Assembly (NCBI GenBank): GCA_965216155.1
Contig: CBDCFD010000007.1
Coordinates: 1,364,001 to 1,428,000, forward strand
From: CATOSP01 sp965216155
GTDB taxonomy: Bacteria; Chloroflexota; Dehalococcoidia; Lucifugimonadales; UBA3495
DNA length: 64,000 bases
Reading direction: 5' to 3'
Positions 42,726 through 50,431 of this stretch are shown piece by piece. The position numbers and the translations under genes were made by a program. Below the pieces are notes generated by a model. That model was not told the DNA's origin, searched no databases, and was given only the letters and a program-made list of their open reading frames with translations. Position 1 is the first letter of the stretch. Each line of letters begins with the position of its first letter.

Positions 42726-43943
42726 TTAAGAGTCGTTCCACACACGCACCTTACCGTATTCACCGTCAAAGCCTGGTTCAACACGGACCTTCCCTGACCG
42801 GGACAGGAGCACCCCCTCCGCTATTTTTTCCCCGGCGGCGTGTTCGAGGTCCTGCGCGCCTGCATGGATAAGGACATTCAACTCGCTGCCCAGCTCATCG
42901 ACGATGCGCCGGTACTCCCGCTGCACTCCTTTGGAGCCTGCACCCCGTCCCAGGGCCTGGCTGATTATGTCTACCAATAAGACCGCCCGGATAAACGGCG
43001 CATGCCCATTCGCGCCAACAAACCCGTCCTCGTCCACAGAGCCTCCCACCTCACCGTTGGACAAGCTCTGGACCCTGTGCAGCACCCCCAGGGTCAAAGG
43101 CCGTCCGCATTCCGGGCAATCGTTCCCAAACCGCAGCGTATCCTCCGGCGAATGGCGAACGCCGCACTTTCGATGGCCGCTGTAATGGTACTTTCCCTCT
43201 TCCGGGTAGAACTCCACCGTGTAGTCAACACCCTGGTTCGCCAGGGCATGGGCCAGGGAATCATACCCGCGCTCTCCACTGAACACGGTCAACTCCCTGC
43301 CCAGGTTGGGGAGTGAGTGGGCGTCGGAGAAAGAGACAATGGACTTGCCCTCCAGTCCGGCAACCGGCCAGTTCATTTCCGGGTCGCTGGACAGACCGGT
43401 CTCCACGGCGTGGATATATGGGCTCATGTCCCGGAAGCAGTCCTCCAGGCTGTCGAACCCCGACTTGGACCCATACAACCCGTACCAGGGCGTCCAAACG
43501 TGGGCCGGGATGACCATGCAGCGGGGGTCGAGGTCCAGAAGTAGAGCAGTCAGGTCCCTCGCGGAAAAGCGCACGCTGGGCCTTCCATCTCCATCCAACT
43601 TCGCCCCGGAATCCGTCAGAGACTGCCGGAGCCGGTCAACCACGTGGAAGTCCGGCGCAAATACCAGCAGGTGCAGCCTCCGCCCCTTGCCGTCTTGCTT
43701 GTAAACACAGCTAATCTCCGTTCCCAGAACGAAGTGAACTCCGCCGAATGTAAAGAGCCCCGGCGAGACCTCCTTCAGCCTTTCCTTAAGTTCACGGTTC
43801 CAAACGGGATGGGTAAAGTCCCCGCTGGCCAGAACGTCGATGCCCTTCAGCCCCGCCCACTCCGCCAAGGCTTCCAGCGTAAGGCTCTTGCTGCAAGCGT
43901 AAGCGAACCGGGAATGAACGTGCAGGTCTGCGGCGTAGGACAT
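42726..43943 (-). CDS. Endonuclease Q-like PHP-domain DNA repair nuclease
   Basis: The 405-residue protein follows the EndoQ pattern throughout. It has the PHP motif ADLHVHSRFAYACSKSLTLE (His8, His10), GIDVLASGDFTHPVW, PAHVWTPWYGLYGSKSGFDS, ETGLSSDPEMNWPV, FSDAHSLPNLGRE, and the zinc-binding block with HRKCGVRHSPED and CPECGRPLTLGV. EndoQ nicks DNA 5' of deaminated or damaged bases such as uracil, hypoxanthine and abasic sites. It is known mainly from some archaea and a few bacteria. The gene is alone on its strand. A fragment of its 5' part lies at 45345-45471. Confidence 0.85.
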   Translation of the reverse strand: MSYAADLHVHSRFAYACSKSLTLEALAEWAGLKGIDVLASGDFTHPVWNRELKERLKEVSPGLFTFGGVHFVLGTEISCVYKQDGKGRRLHLLVFAPDFHVVDRLRQSLTDSGAKLDGDGRPSVRFSARDLTALLLDLDPRCMVIPAHVWTPWYGLYGSKSGFDSLEDCFRDMSPYIHAVETGLSSDPEMNWPVAGLEGKSIVSFSDAHSLPNLGRELTVFSGERGYDSLAHALANQGVDYTVEFYPEEGKYHYSGHRKCGVRHSPEDTLRFGNDCPECGRPLTLGVLHRVQSLSNGEVGGSVDEDGFVGANGHAPFIRAVLLVDIISQALGRGAGSKGVQREYRRIVDELGSELNVLIHAGAQDLEHAAGEKIAEGVLLSRSGKVRVEPGFDGEYGKVRVWNDS

Positions 43944-44017
43944 GGAGCAAGTCTAGCACACGCGGCTACAGTATGTGATTTGGGGGTTCGTTGTGTCTCA
44001 ATTCCTACTGCCGTTGT

Positions 44018-44040
44018 GCCGGAGGGTTCAACCCTCCGGC
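44018..44040. other. Perfect palindrome between convergent/divergent genes
   Basis: GCCGGAGGGTT and AACCCTCCGGC flank one C. It is followed by two direct copies of TCAGTTCCCGTTTC. It may be a bidirectional terminator or a protein-binding site; there is no U-run. Confidence 0.45.
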
Positions 44041-44112
44041 GTCAGTTCCCGTTTCTCAGTTCCCGTTTCTGTAGAGGTTTCCCCAAGTTGGGGGGTGTAG
44101 GTTGTAGCTGGA

Positions 44113-44896
44113 TTACTCGGACCTGGGCGGTCTGATCTCTTGTACCCGGGTCAGGATGGCCTGTATGTCGGAGTTGACAATTTTTTGGTAATCGGCGATG
44201 TGGGATATTGGGTTCTGAGTAACCTGGTACTCCTGCCAGCCGGCGTATTGGTCGTAGACGCTGCCGTCGAGTGCCGGGTCGAATTGGAAATGGGGGTCTG
44301 CCATCAGTGCATCGTGGGTGAGCAGGTTGATGTCGTGGATCTGTTGGTACCTTTCCCCGTTGGCTGAAATCAGGGCCTTGAGAGCGTGCTCCATGGCCGA
44401 GTGGGCTTGTTGCCCGATGATGTTATCGCTGGCTCCGGCATGAATCAAGGTATGGAAAGCCTGGAGGTGGTCTCTAGCGTGGCGATAGCGTTCGTCGGTG
44501 ACGGTCCACTCGTATTCGTAGTCATCGTGGTATTCGCCGCCGTAGTTTTCGGGGTTGCGCGGCATGATTACTCCGTCTCTCAGGGCATTGGCTACAACGT
44601 GGTTGATGGTGCGGCGCATCCGGTTAAATTCATCGGAAGTCTTCCAGATGATTTGGACCGGAATGTGTTGGTCGTACAAGGACTCTACGGAGGTCTGGGC
44701 CATGTTGCGTGTTCTGGACTGCTGCTCCTCGGACGGGGGGGGGTTCCTGCACCAGCATGATGTCAATATCGGAGCGGCCCTCCTGATAGTCGCCCCTGGC
44801 GCGGGAGCCGAAGAGGATGGTGATTTCAGGCTGCTCGGTCCGGTGTAGCTCCTGGGCGACCCGGAGGGCGCGGAGGTCAGATCGGGTCTTGGTCAT
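44113..44896 (-). pseudogene. Nucleotidyltransferase-HEPN fusion protein with a homopolymer frameshift
   Basis: From ATG 44896 the frame gives a nucleotidyltransferase with intact GSRARGDYQEGRSDIDIMLV. Just after VQEPPP, at a run of nine G/C bases (44735-44743), the frame is lost; the neighbouring frame continues SEEQQSRTRNMAQTSVESLY through FNRMRRTINHVVANALRDGV to a HEPN domain (HSAMEHALKALISANG) and ends at 44113. Without the shift the gene would code about 260 residues of a known NTase-HEPN design. The run could be a phase-variable switch, a mutation or a sequence error. A stand-alone MNT/HEPN pair exists at 10.2 kb. Confidence 0.7.
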
Positions 44897-44984
44897 GTTG
44901 GTTCTCCTGATGGGATTTCCTGACCCGAAAGTCTTTGATCCCTGTTGGTGGAAGTGTCTTGAGACCCTGATTGTGCAGGCCCGC

Positions 44985-45176
44985 TTATGCTACCCGCCGA
45001 TTCCAGGGCGGTCCTGATAAGCGATACTCTGGGTTTCCCTCGCTGAACACAATTGTACCTTCTGTACCTTCAATAATATCTCCCGTAGACTTGATGCAGC
45101 TCGAGTTGACATCAAGTCTGACTTTGTTGCCGTCGGCCAAGGCGCATAGGAGAAAGCGTAGAGGTCCAAGAGACAT
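44985..45176 (-). CDS. Small hypothetical protein
   Basis: ATG 45176 opens 63 codons with natural composition: RFLLCALADGNKVRLDVNSS, then STGDIIEGTEGTIVFSEGNP. No ribosome site is evident and no family is recognised. Confidence 0.3.
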   Translation of the reverse strand: MSLGPLRFLLCALADGNKVRLDVNSSCIKSTGDIIEGTEGTIVFSEGNPEYRLSGPPWNRRVA

Positions 45177-45344
45177 AGCCGTTTTTGGGGGAGCTTGAGA
45201 TTGCGGAGAGTCAGTATTGGCAAAAGCCGCGCCCTGACTTCATGGTGGCTGAGCCTGGGTGTCTGGGCCGGTATGGAGCGCGGGGATGGGAGAGTACGTA
45301 AGCGGCCTTTGCTCCCCCTTCCTCTTGTCCAATCTCCTCGAAGT

Positions 45345-45471
45345 CCTCGAGTTCCCGGTTCCACACTGGATGGGTAAAGTCCCAGCTGGCGAGAACGTCG
45401 ATGCCCTTCAAACTCGCCCACTCCGCCAATGCCTCCAGCGTAAGGCTCTTGCTGCAAGCGTAAGCGAACTA
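45345..45471 (-). pseudogene. Fragment of the EndoQ gene
   Basis: FAYACSKSLTLEALAEWASL, then KGIDVLASWDFTHPVWNREL, matches EndoQ residues 13-52 with two changes (Gly to Ser, Gly to Trp). The sequence on both sides is unrelated to EndoQ. It is a partial duplication from about 1.5 kb away. Confidence 0.8.
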
Positions 45472-45592
45472 GGAGGTTAAGTCCTTGGCTTACAGTAGAC
45501 ATCGGGTTTCTGAACACCGATGCTTCTTGTGTATCTTACATCACCGACCAACAACGCAGCAGCTATGTATGATTGTGTCGTTGTTTGGGTGA

Positions 45593-45868
45593 AGCGATTC
45601 CCGAATCTCTAGATACACGTCCAGGCGTCGAAAGGCTATTGCCGCCAAATCAAAGAGCGAACGGTCTCAAAGGCGGGAAAAGAGACAGGAAAATCAGAAG
45701 AGGGGCCGGGAGCCCAAAAAAGGTTGGGTGGAGACGCTAAGGGCCGCAGGAGAGGGAGTAACCTTGGCGGTTCCGGAACAGAATGTTTCCCAGGTTGTGA
45801 CGTCCCGTGGCGGGACTATTTCCGGGCTTATTGAATCGTATCTGCATTCCACCCCTCCGGTCGATTAG
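45593..45868 (+). pseudogene. Open frame without start codon, likely gene remnant
   Basis: After a TGA at 45590 the frame stays open for 91 codons with coding-like content: basic (RREKRQENQKRGREPKKGWV) then ETLRAAGEGVTLAVPEQNVS and TISGLIESYLHSTPPVD, ending TAG. No ATG, and no GTG or TTG near the beginning. Not recognised; probably the 3' part of a truncated gene. Confidence 0.35.
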
Positions 45869-46467
45869 ACATGGTAGTAAGCCTACCTACACCAACTTCT
45901 AACCCTTCGGCGATGGTTGGAATTTGGCCAAAACCCATACTAAAAGCCAAGTTCCGATTTCACGACTGCCGGGGTCTTTTCATTAGCCCCGCACCCACCC
46001 CGTCCCCGCGAAAAGCCTGCCACCGGCTTGATTCTAGCCCCGCACCCACCCCGTCGTCCCCGCACCCGCCCATCGTCCCCGCGAAAAGCCTGCCACCGGC
46101 TTGAACGGGGGCGGGAATCCACGAACGGTCACCCAGGCGACTCCCGCATACCCTCCCTCTCCCGGCCCGCAGTTGATCTGGAATCATCCTTATGTACATC
46201 AAGTCCGAATGTCGGAGCCGCTCAAGGTCACGAAACAGAGATTTCCACCCAGACTTTCAGAGGCTGCCACCGGAACTTGACCATTCTCGTATCCCCTCAC
46301 GCCGCGCATTCTGCGGTTGTCAAGTCACGCAATCGGCCCGCCCACTGACATCTCCCCCTTCCCAATCCCTGTGACCACTCTCTACCATCACTATCACCAA
46401 ACATCAGCCAAGGCCCAATACCGCATCCATATCAGGGAGAACATTCAGGGAGGAAAAACGACCCAAA
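45869..46467. other. Gene-free stretch with imperfect repeats
   Basis: No supported gene. Two copies of a block beginning CCCCGCACCCACCCCGTC and ending GCGAAAAGCCTGCCACCGGC lie at about 45987-46031 and 46038-46104, resembling dispersed extragenic repeats. Confidence 0.5.
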
Positions 46468-46661
46468 ATGGCACAAAAACAAAAAACCCGGCTTCTCCCC
46501 CCGGCCGGCGGATGTCCCTTCCCATCCTTGCCGCCGCACTTCCCTTGTCCGAAGCCGCGCGCCTCTCCAAAGTGGGCCGCAGTTCCTTGTATAGTTGGCT
46601 CGAAGATTAGGACTTCCGCGCCGGTCTCGCCCATGCCAGGACCTACCTCTTCCTGCCCGGC
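46468..46661 (+). pseudogene. Helix-turn-helix protein remnant cut by a MITE
   Basis: The sequence reads ILAAALPLSEAARLSKVGRS, SLYSWLED, a TAG, then DFRAGLAHARTYLFLPGL. This is the common LAAG...AA..AGVGRSTLYRWLEDPDFRA helix-turn-helix module. It carries a stop codon, an upstream frame change, and ends at the MITE 46666-46809. Confidence 0.6.
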
Positions 46662-46665
46662 CTAA

Positions 46666-46809
46666 TACTACAGCCGCACTAACGCTAACTCGGTACTTTC
46701 GGCCTCAAATTTAGCTCAGTTTCATTGAAAGGACAGACGCTGGCCGTAGCTAGACGTTGCGATTTTCAAGACCGCCCAACACTCCAGGAGACCATCTGCG
46801 GCTGTAGTA
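46666..46809. mobile_element. 144-bp MITE
   Basis: Perfect 13-bp inverted ends TACTACAGCCGCA are flanked by direct CTAA copies (46662-46665, 46810-46813). Length, end style (TAYTACARC) and YTAR target match the MITE at 28767, though the interiors differ. No coding capacity. Confidence 0.85.
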
Positions 46810-46898
46810 CTAATGCCCCATCCCTTCACGGAGAGCAAATGCCCCGAAATGTCCCATTTTGCCCCCAAATAAAAAAACCAGCCTCAGGAGCGTGAAAA

Positions 46899-47213
46899 AT
46901 GACACTCAGCCAAATAAGGTCCCAAATCTACGCCCTCAAACGTAAGCTAGCCCGGCCCTTGGCCCAACTCGCCCTCCAACGCATGTCCGAAGAGCTGGCC
47001 CTGGAGTGGGGCCGCGCCGAAGTCGACCGTCAGCCAATGCCAGACCCCCACCCCTTCGTCCTCCGGATCGTCAAAGCCGGTTACCATCTGTCCACCTTCA
47101 CCCGGGTCATGCGTTACCTGAACCGCTGCCGCGACCGGGCCGAGGCCCCCGACTCCGGTCAGCTTCTCCGCACCCTCCTGCCCTGGGCCAGACCCTACCC
47201 ATACGACATATGA
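46899..47213 (+). CDS. Hypothetical protein of a repeated cassette
   Basis: The 104-residue protein starts at ATG 46899 after AGGAGCGTGAAAA. It begins MTLSQIRSQIYALKRKLARP and is helical and basic, with a conserved-looking core FVLRIVKAGYHLSTFTRVMR. Similar small proteins seem to follow the helix-turn-helix module found just upstream, so both probably belonged to one cassette. It may be C-terminally shortened (PWARPYPYDI). Function unknown. Confidence 0.5.
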   Translation: MTLSQIRSQIYALKRKLARPLAQLALQRMSEELALEWGRAEVDRQPMPDPHPFVLRIVKAGYHLSTFTRVMRYLNRCRDRAEAPDSGQLLRTLLPWARPYPYDI

Positions 47214-47513
47214 ACATGGACCCTGCAACACCCAAGCACTGGATAACCGGCGTCAACAATCACCACTTACGCGTAACTCAACCGGGAGCAAGTCGGACAA
47301 CCCCTTTTCCGGGAGCCGTCGAGGAATGTCGTGAGCCGCCAATTCATTGGCCCGCAACACCAGCCATGCCTTGACCGGCAATTGCTCTGGATTTATGCTT
47401 GTGAGTGGTCAATTGAAGTGACTCGATATAATGCGCCCACGGGGCATCAGACGGCATTCCCGCTTGCGGACCCGCCCCGATCTAGGCGTAGGACCACACA
47501 TCCGGAGGAAGTA
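47214..47513. other. Upstream region of groESL
   Basis: No gene is visible. It holds a TATAAT box at 47427-47432 without a good -35 box. No CIRCE-type inverted repeat (TTAGCACTC/GAGTGCTAA) is seen, so HrcA control is not supported. Confidence 0.5.
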
Positions 47514-47825
47514 ATGACAATCAGCGCACGTTCCGCAACCCAGCTAAAGCCTTTGGGAGACCGCATTGTTGTCCGCCCCAAACCACAGAAAGAGATGAGC
47601 ACCGGTGGAATCGTCCTTCCAGACACATTGGTCGAACGTCAGCAGGAAGGCGAAGTTGTGGCCGCCGGACCAGGACGGGTCCTCGACAACGGGAAACGGC
47701 TCGATATGGAACTCGCTGTGGGAGACCAGGTCATCTACTCCAGGTACGCGGGTACCGAGTTTCAAGTTGAGGACGAGGAACTCCTGATCATGGGCGCCAA
47801 CGACGTCCTGGCGAAGCTAACCTAA
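47514..47825 (+). CDS. groES: Co-chaperonin GroES
   Basis: The 103-residue protein has the GroES landmarks: LKPLGDRIVVRP, the mobile loop region KEMSTGGIVLPDTLVERQQE, EGEVVAAGPGR, VGDQVIYSRYAGTEF and LIMGANDVLA. It caps the GroEL chamber. ATG 47514 follows CCGGAGGAAG and homology begins there. groEL follows after 57 bases. Confidence 0.95.
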   Translation: MTISARSATQLKPLGDRIVVRPKPQKEMSTGGIVLPDTLVERQQEGEVVAAGPGRVLDNGKRLDMELAVGDQVIYSRYAGTEFQVEDEELLIMGANDVLAKLT

Positions 47826-47875
47826 CCAGTGGTCAGTCACTAGCCGCCGGCCACCGGCTACTAAAAAAGGAGGTA
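47826..47875 (+). repeat. Dispersed intergenic repeat carrying a ribosome binding site, copy 2
   Basis: It shares CCAGTGGTCAG, CCACCGGCTACTA and AAGGAGGTAC, in order, with 7874-7936. It supplies the ribosome site of groEL as the other copy does for lutB. Confidence 0.55.
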
Positions 47876-47882
47876 CAGGACC

Positions 47883-49496
47883 ATGCCTGCCAAACAGATC
47901 GCACGCGACGAAGAAGCCCAACAGGCCCTGATGCATGGGATCAACACCGTCGCCAACGCCGTCCGCGTCACCCTGGGGCCCAAGGGCCACAACGTGGTGC
48001 TGGAGAGGAAATGGGGCGCTCCTATTGTCACCAACGACGGCGTGTCCATCGCCAAGGAAGTGGAGCTGCCCGAATCATTCGAAAATATAGGCGCCCAACT
48101 CATCAAGGAAGCCGCCAGCAAGACCAACGAGATCGCTGGTGACGGCACGACTACCGCGACCATCCTGGCCCAAATCATTGTCCGGGAAGGGATGAAGAAC
48201 GTCGCTTCCGGCGCGGACCCCATGGCTATCAAGCGGGGCATCGACCGCAGCGTCCGCGCCATCGTGGCCGAGATAGCCAATCTGTCCACACCCGTCGACA
48301 ACCGGGACCAGATGGCCCAGGTGGCCGGGATCTCCGCCAACGACCCGGAGATAGGCGAAACCCTCGCCGAGGTTATGGACCATGTCGGACGGGAAGGCGT
48401 CATCACGGTTGAGGAGAGCAAGGGCATCGAGTCCGAGACCGAGTATGTCGACGGTATGAACTTCGACCGCGGCTACATCAGCCCTTATTTCGTCACCAAC
48501 CCCGATCGCATGGAAGCCGTTGTCGAAAACCCCTACATCTTAGTCACGGACAAGAAGATATCGTCCGCCAACGACCTGGTGCCCATCCTGGAAAAACAGC
48601 TTCAGGTGTCCCGCAACCTGGTAATTATCGCCGAGGACGTGGACAGCGAGGCCCTGGCGGTCCTCGTGGTCAACAAGATGCGCGGTACGGTAAATTGCGT
48701 GGCCCTAAAGGCCCCGGGATTCGGTGACCGGCGCAAGGCCATGCTGGAGGATATCGCCATCCTGACAGGCGCTCAGGTGATCTCCGAAGAGCAGGGGCGC
48801 AAGCTGGAGTTGGCCTCCACCGAGGACATGGGCCGAGCCAGGCGCATCGAGTCGACCAAAGACAAGACCACCATCGTGGAAGGCGCGGGGGACCCGGACA
48901 TGATCAAGGCCCGCGTGGACCAGATTCAAGTTCAAGCCGATGAGACGACTTCAGAGTACGACAAGGAAAAGCTCCAGGAGCGCATGGCCAAACTGTCCGG
49001 AGGCGTTGCCGTAATCAAGGTCGGAGGAGCCACCGAGCCCGAGCTCAAAGAGCGGAAAGCGCGCGTGGAAGACGCCCTGTCCGCCACCAGGGCTGCCGCG
49101 GATGAAGGCATCGTGCCCGGAGGCGGAGTTGCCTACATCAGGGCCCTTAGCGCCCTGGACGCCGTGCAACTTGGGCGAGACGAGGAGGTGGCCAAGACCA
49201 TCCTGCGTACCGCCCTTCAGGAACCCATCAGGATCATCGCCGGCAACGCCGGGCGTGAGGGCGCTGTCGTGTTGGATGAGGTCAGGCGCAACGAGTCCCC
49301 CACCTTCGGGTACGACGCTCGGCGCGACGAGTACGGCGATATGATGGCAATGGGCATCATCGATCCCGCCAAAGTGGCGCGCGTGGCCTTGGAGAACGCC
49401 GCCAGCGTCGCCGGTATGATCCTGACCACCCAGTCACTCATCTCCGACGAAGACCACGAGGTACACATGCACCCCGGCCACACCCACCAGTTCTAA
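47883..49496 (+). CDS. groEL: Chaperonin GroEL
   Basis: The 537-residue subunit has all standard motifs: VTLGPKGHNVVLE, the ATP-binding AGDGTTTATIL (about 85-95), NDPEIGE, EGVITVEESKG, AVKAPGFGDRR-like VALKAPGFGDRRKAML, and VPGGGVAYIRAL. Fourteen copies form the double-ring folding cage with GroES. The C-terminus departs from the common Gly-Gly-Met tail and ends EDHEVHMHPGHTHQF, with five His in the last 14 residues. A His-rich tail is known from actinobacterial GroEL1 proteins. The ribosome site AAAGGAGGTAC precedes ATG 47883. Confidence 0.96.
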   Translation: MPAKQIARDEEAQQALMHGINTVANAVRVTLGPKGHNVVLERKWGAPIVTNDGVSIAKEVELPESFENIGAQLIKEAASKTNEIAGDGTTTATILAQIIVREGMKNVASGADPMAIKRGIDRSVRAIVAEIANLSTPVDNRDQMAQVAGISANDPEIGETLAEVMDHVGREGVITVEESKGIESETEYVDGMNFDRGYISPYFVTNPDRMEAVVENPYILVTDKKISSANDLVPILEKQLQVSRNLVIIAEDVDSEALAVLVVNKMRGTVNCVALKAPGFGDRRKAMLEDIAILTGAQVISEEQGRKLELASTEDMGRARRIESTKDKTTIVEGAGDPDMIKARVDQIQVQADETTSEYDKEKLQERMAKLSGGVAVIKVGGATEPELKERKARVEDALSATRAAADEGIVPGGGVAYIRALSALDAVQLGRDEEVAKTILRTALQEPIRIIAGNAGREGAVVLDEVRRNESPTFGYDARRDEYGDMMAMGIIDPAKVARVALENAASVAGMILTTQSLISDEDHEVHMHPGHTHQF

Positions 49497-49551
49497 CCCA
49501 CCGTTCCACCTAGCCAACCCGTCAATGTACCACCAGCCCCACAGACCACAA

Positions 49552-49574
49552 GAGGGGCCCAAAACGGGCCCCTC
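49552..49574 (+). terminator. Terminator between groEL and the convergent hydrolase gene
   Basis: GAGGGGCCC and GGGCCCCTC form a 9-bp perfect stem with a 5-base loop, followed by CAATTT. Placed 56 bases after groEL, it could serve both strands. Confidence 0.65.
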
Positions 49575-49599
49575 CAATTTCCGAGACACGGCCACCGAA

Positions 49600-50364
49600 T
49601 CAGGAATAGCTGAGAAGCAGGTCCGCGATCTCCCTGGGCCGGTAAAGGACCACCTGGTGGCAGGAATCAACTTCCGCAACCTCAACCTCGTTCCCCGGGA
49701 TTCGCTGGGCCATTTGGCGCTGAAGCCCAGGCGGCAGGAACTTGTCATCCGTAAGTACCACGTAGGTTACGGGGTAAGGGCGTTCGGGCTGGTTCAGGGA
49801 GACCTTGGTCGTTAGAACCCTTGTCGGTATGGCCCCAAACCGTCCCACCACGTGGACCACTTCCATCGGGTCCATTCCGTTGCACAACAGGTTGTTGATA
49901 GTCGCTTTGGGCAGCTTCAAGTCTCGTCCCGTTAGTCTGGCGAGCGCCATCCTGGTCCGGAACCCCAACTTGGCCGGTTCCGGTATCACACTGGCCATGG
50001 TCCTCCCGAAAGGCGGGATGATCCCCGCGATGAGCACTATCCTCTTCGGCGGGTGCGGCAATTGCTCCGCAGCCTGGATGACCATGCTGGCAGAGAACCC
50101 ATGGGCAACCAACACCAGGTCCGATAGGGCCTCCCGCTCAACGGTCCGAGTGATGGCGTGGACGCATTCCTCGAGCCGGACCGCTCCGGTGTCCCCGTTG
50201 GCGTCAGCCCCGTGACCCGGCAGGTCAAGAGGATAGACCCGGTTGGCCGGACGGGGAGAATACAGCCGCGGCGGATGAGTCACAGGGGCGGTGAGATAAC
50301 CCCACACCTGCCCCCAACTCCAGGACCCTTGGGCCGCTCCATGCACAAGTAGATAGTCGGTCAT
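49600..50364 (-). CDS. Alpha/beta hydrolase fold protein lacking the usual nucleophile
   Basis: The 254-residue protein has the oxyanion-side motif YLLVHGAAQGSWSW, a PLDLPGHGAD loop, and a C-terminal EVDSCHQVVLYRP with the catalytic-type His. It resembles salicylate esterase/hydroxynitrile lyase-like hydrolases. At the nucleophile elbow the usual GHSxGG is LVAHGFSAS, so Gly replaces the Ser after His. Either a neighbouring Ser is used or the protein is a non-catalytic member. It converges on groEL; selA lies upstream 67 bases away on the same strand. Confidence 0.75.
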   Translation of the reverse strand: MTDYLLVHGAAQGSWSWGQVWGYLTAPVTHPPRLYSPRPANRVYPLDLPGHGADANGDTGAVRLEECVHAITRTVEREALSDLVLVAHGFSASMVIQAAEQLPHPPKRIVLIAGIIPPFGRTMASVIPEPAKLGFRTRMALARLTGRDLKLPKATINNLLCNGMDPMEVVHVVGRFGAIPTRVLTTKVSLNQPERPYPVTYVVLTDDKFLPPGLQRQMAQRIPGNEVEVAEVDSCHQVVLYRPREIADLLLSYS

Positions 50365-50431
50365 CTCTCAATCTCGCCAGGATTCCGTGGTAACGTCTGT
50401 CGAGTCTCAGACCTGGAATGTAGTAATGCGC

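Noticed and set aside
47380..47440. CIRCE operator at groESL
   Set aside because: The TTAGCACTC-N9-GAGTGCTAA inverted repeat is absent.
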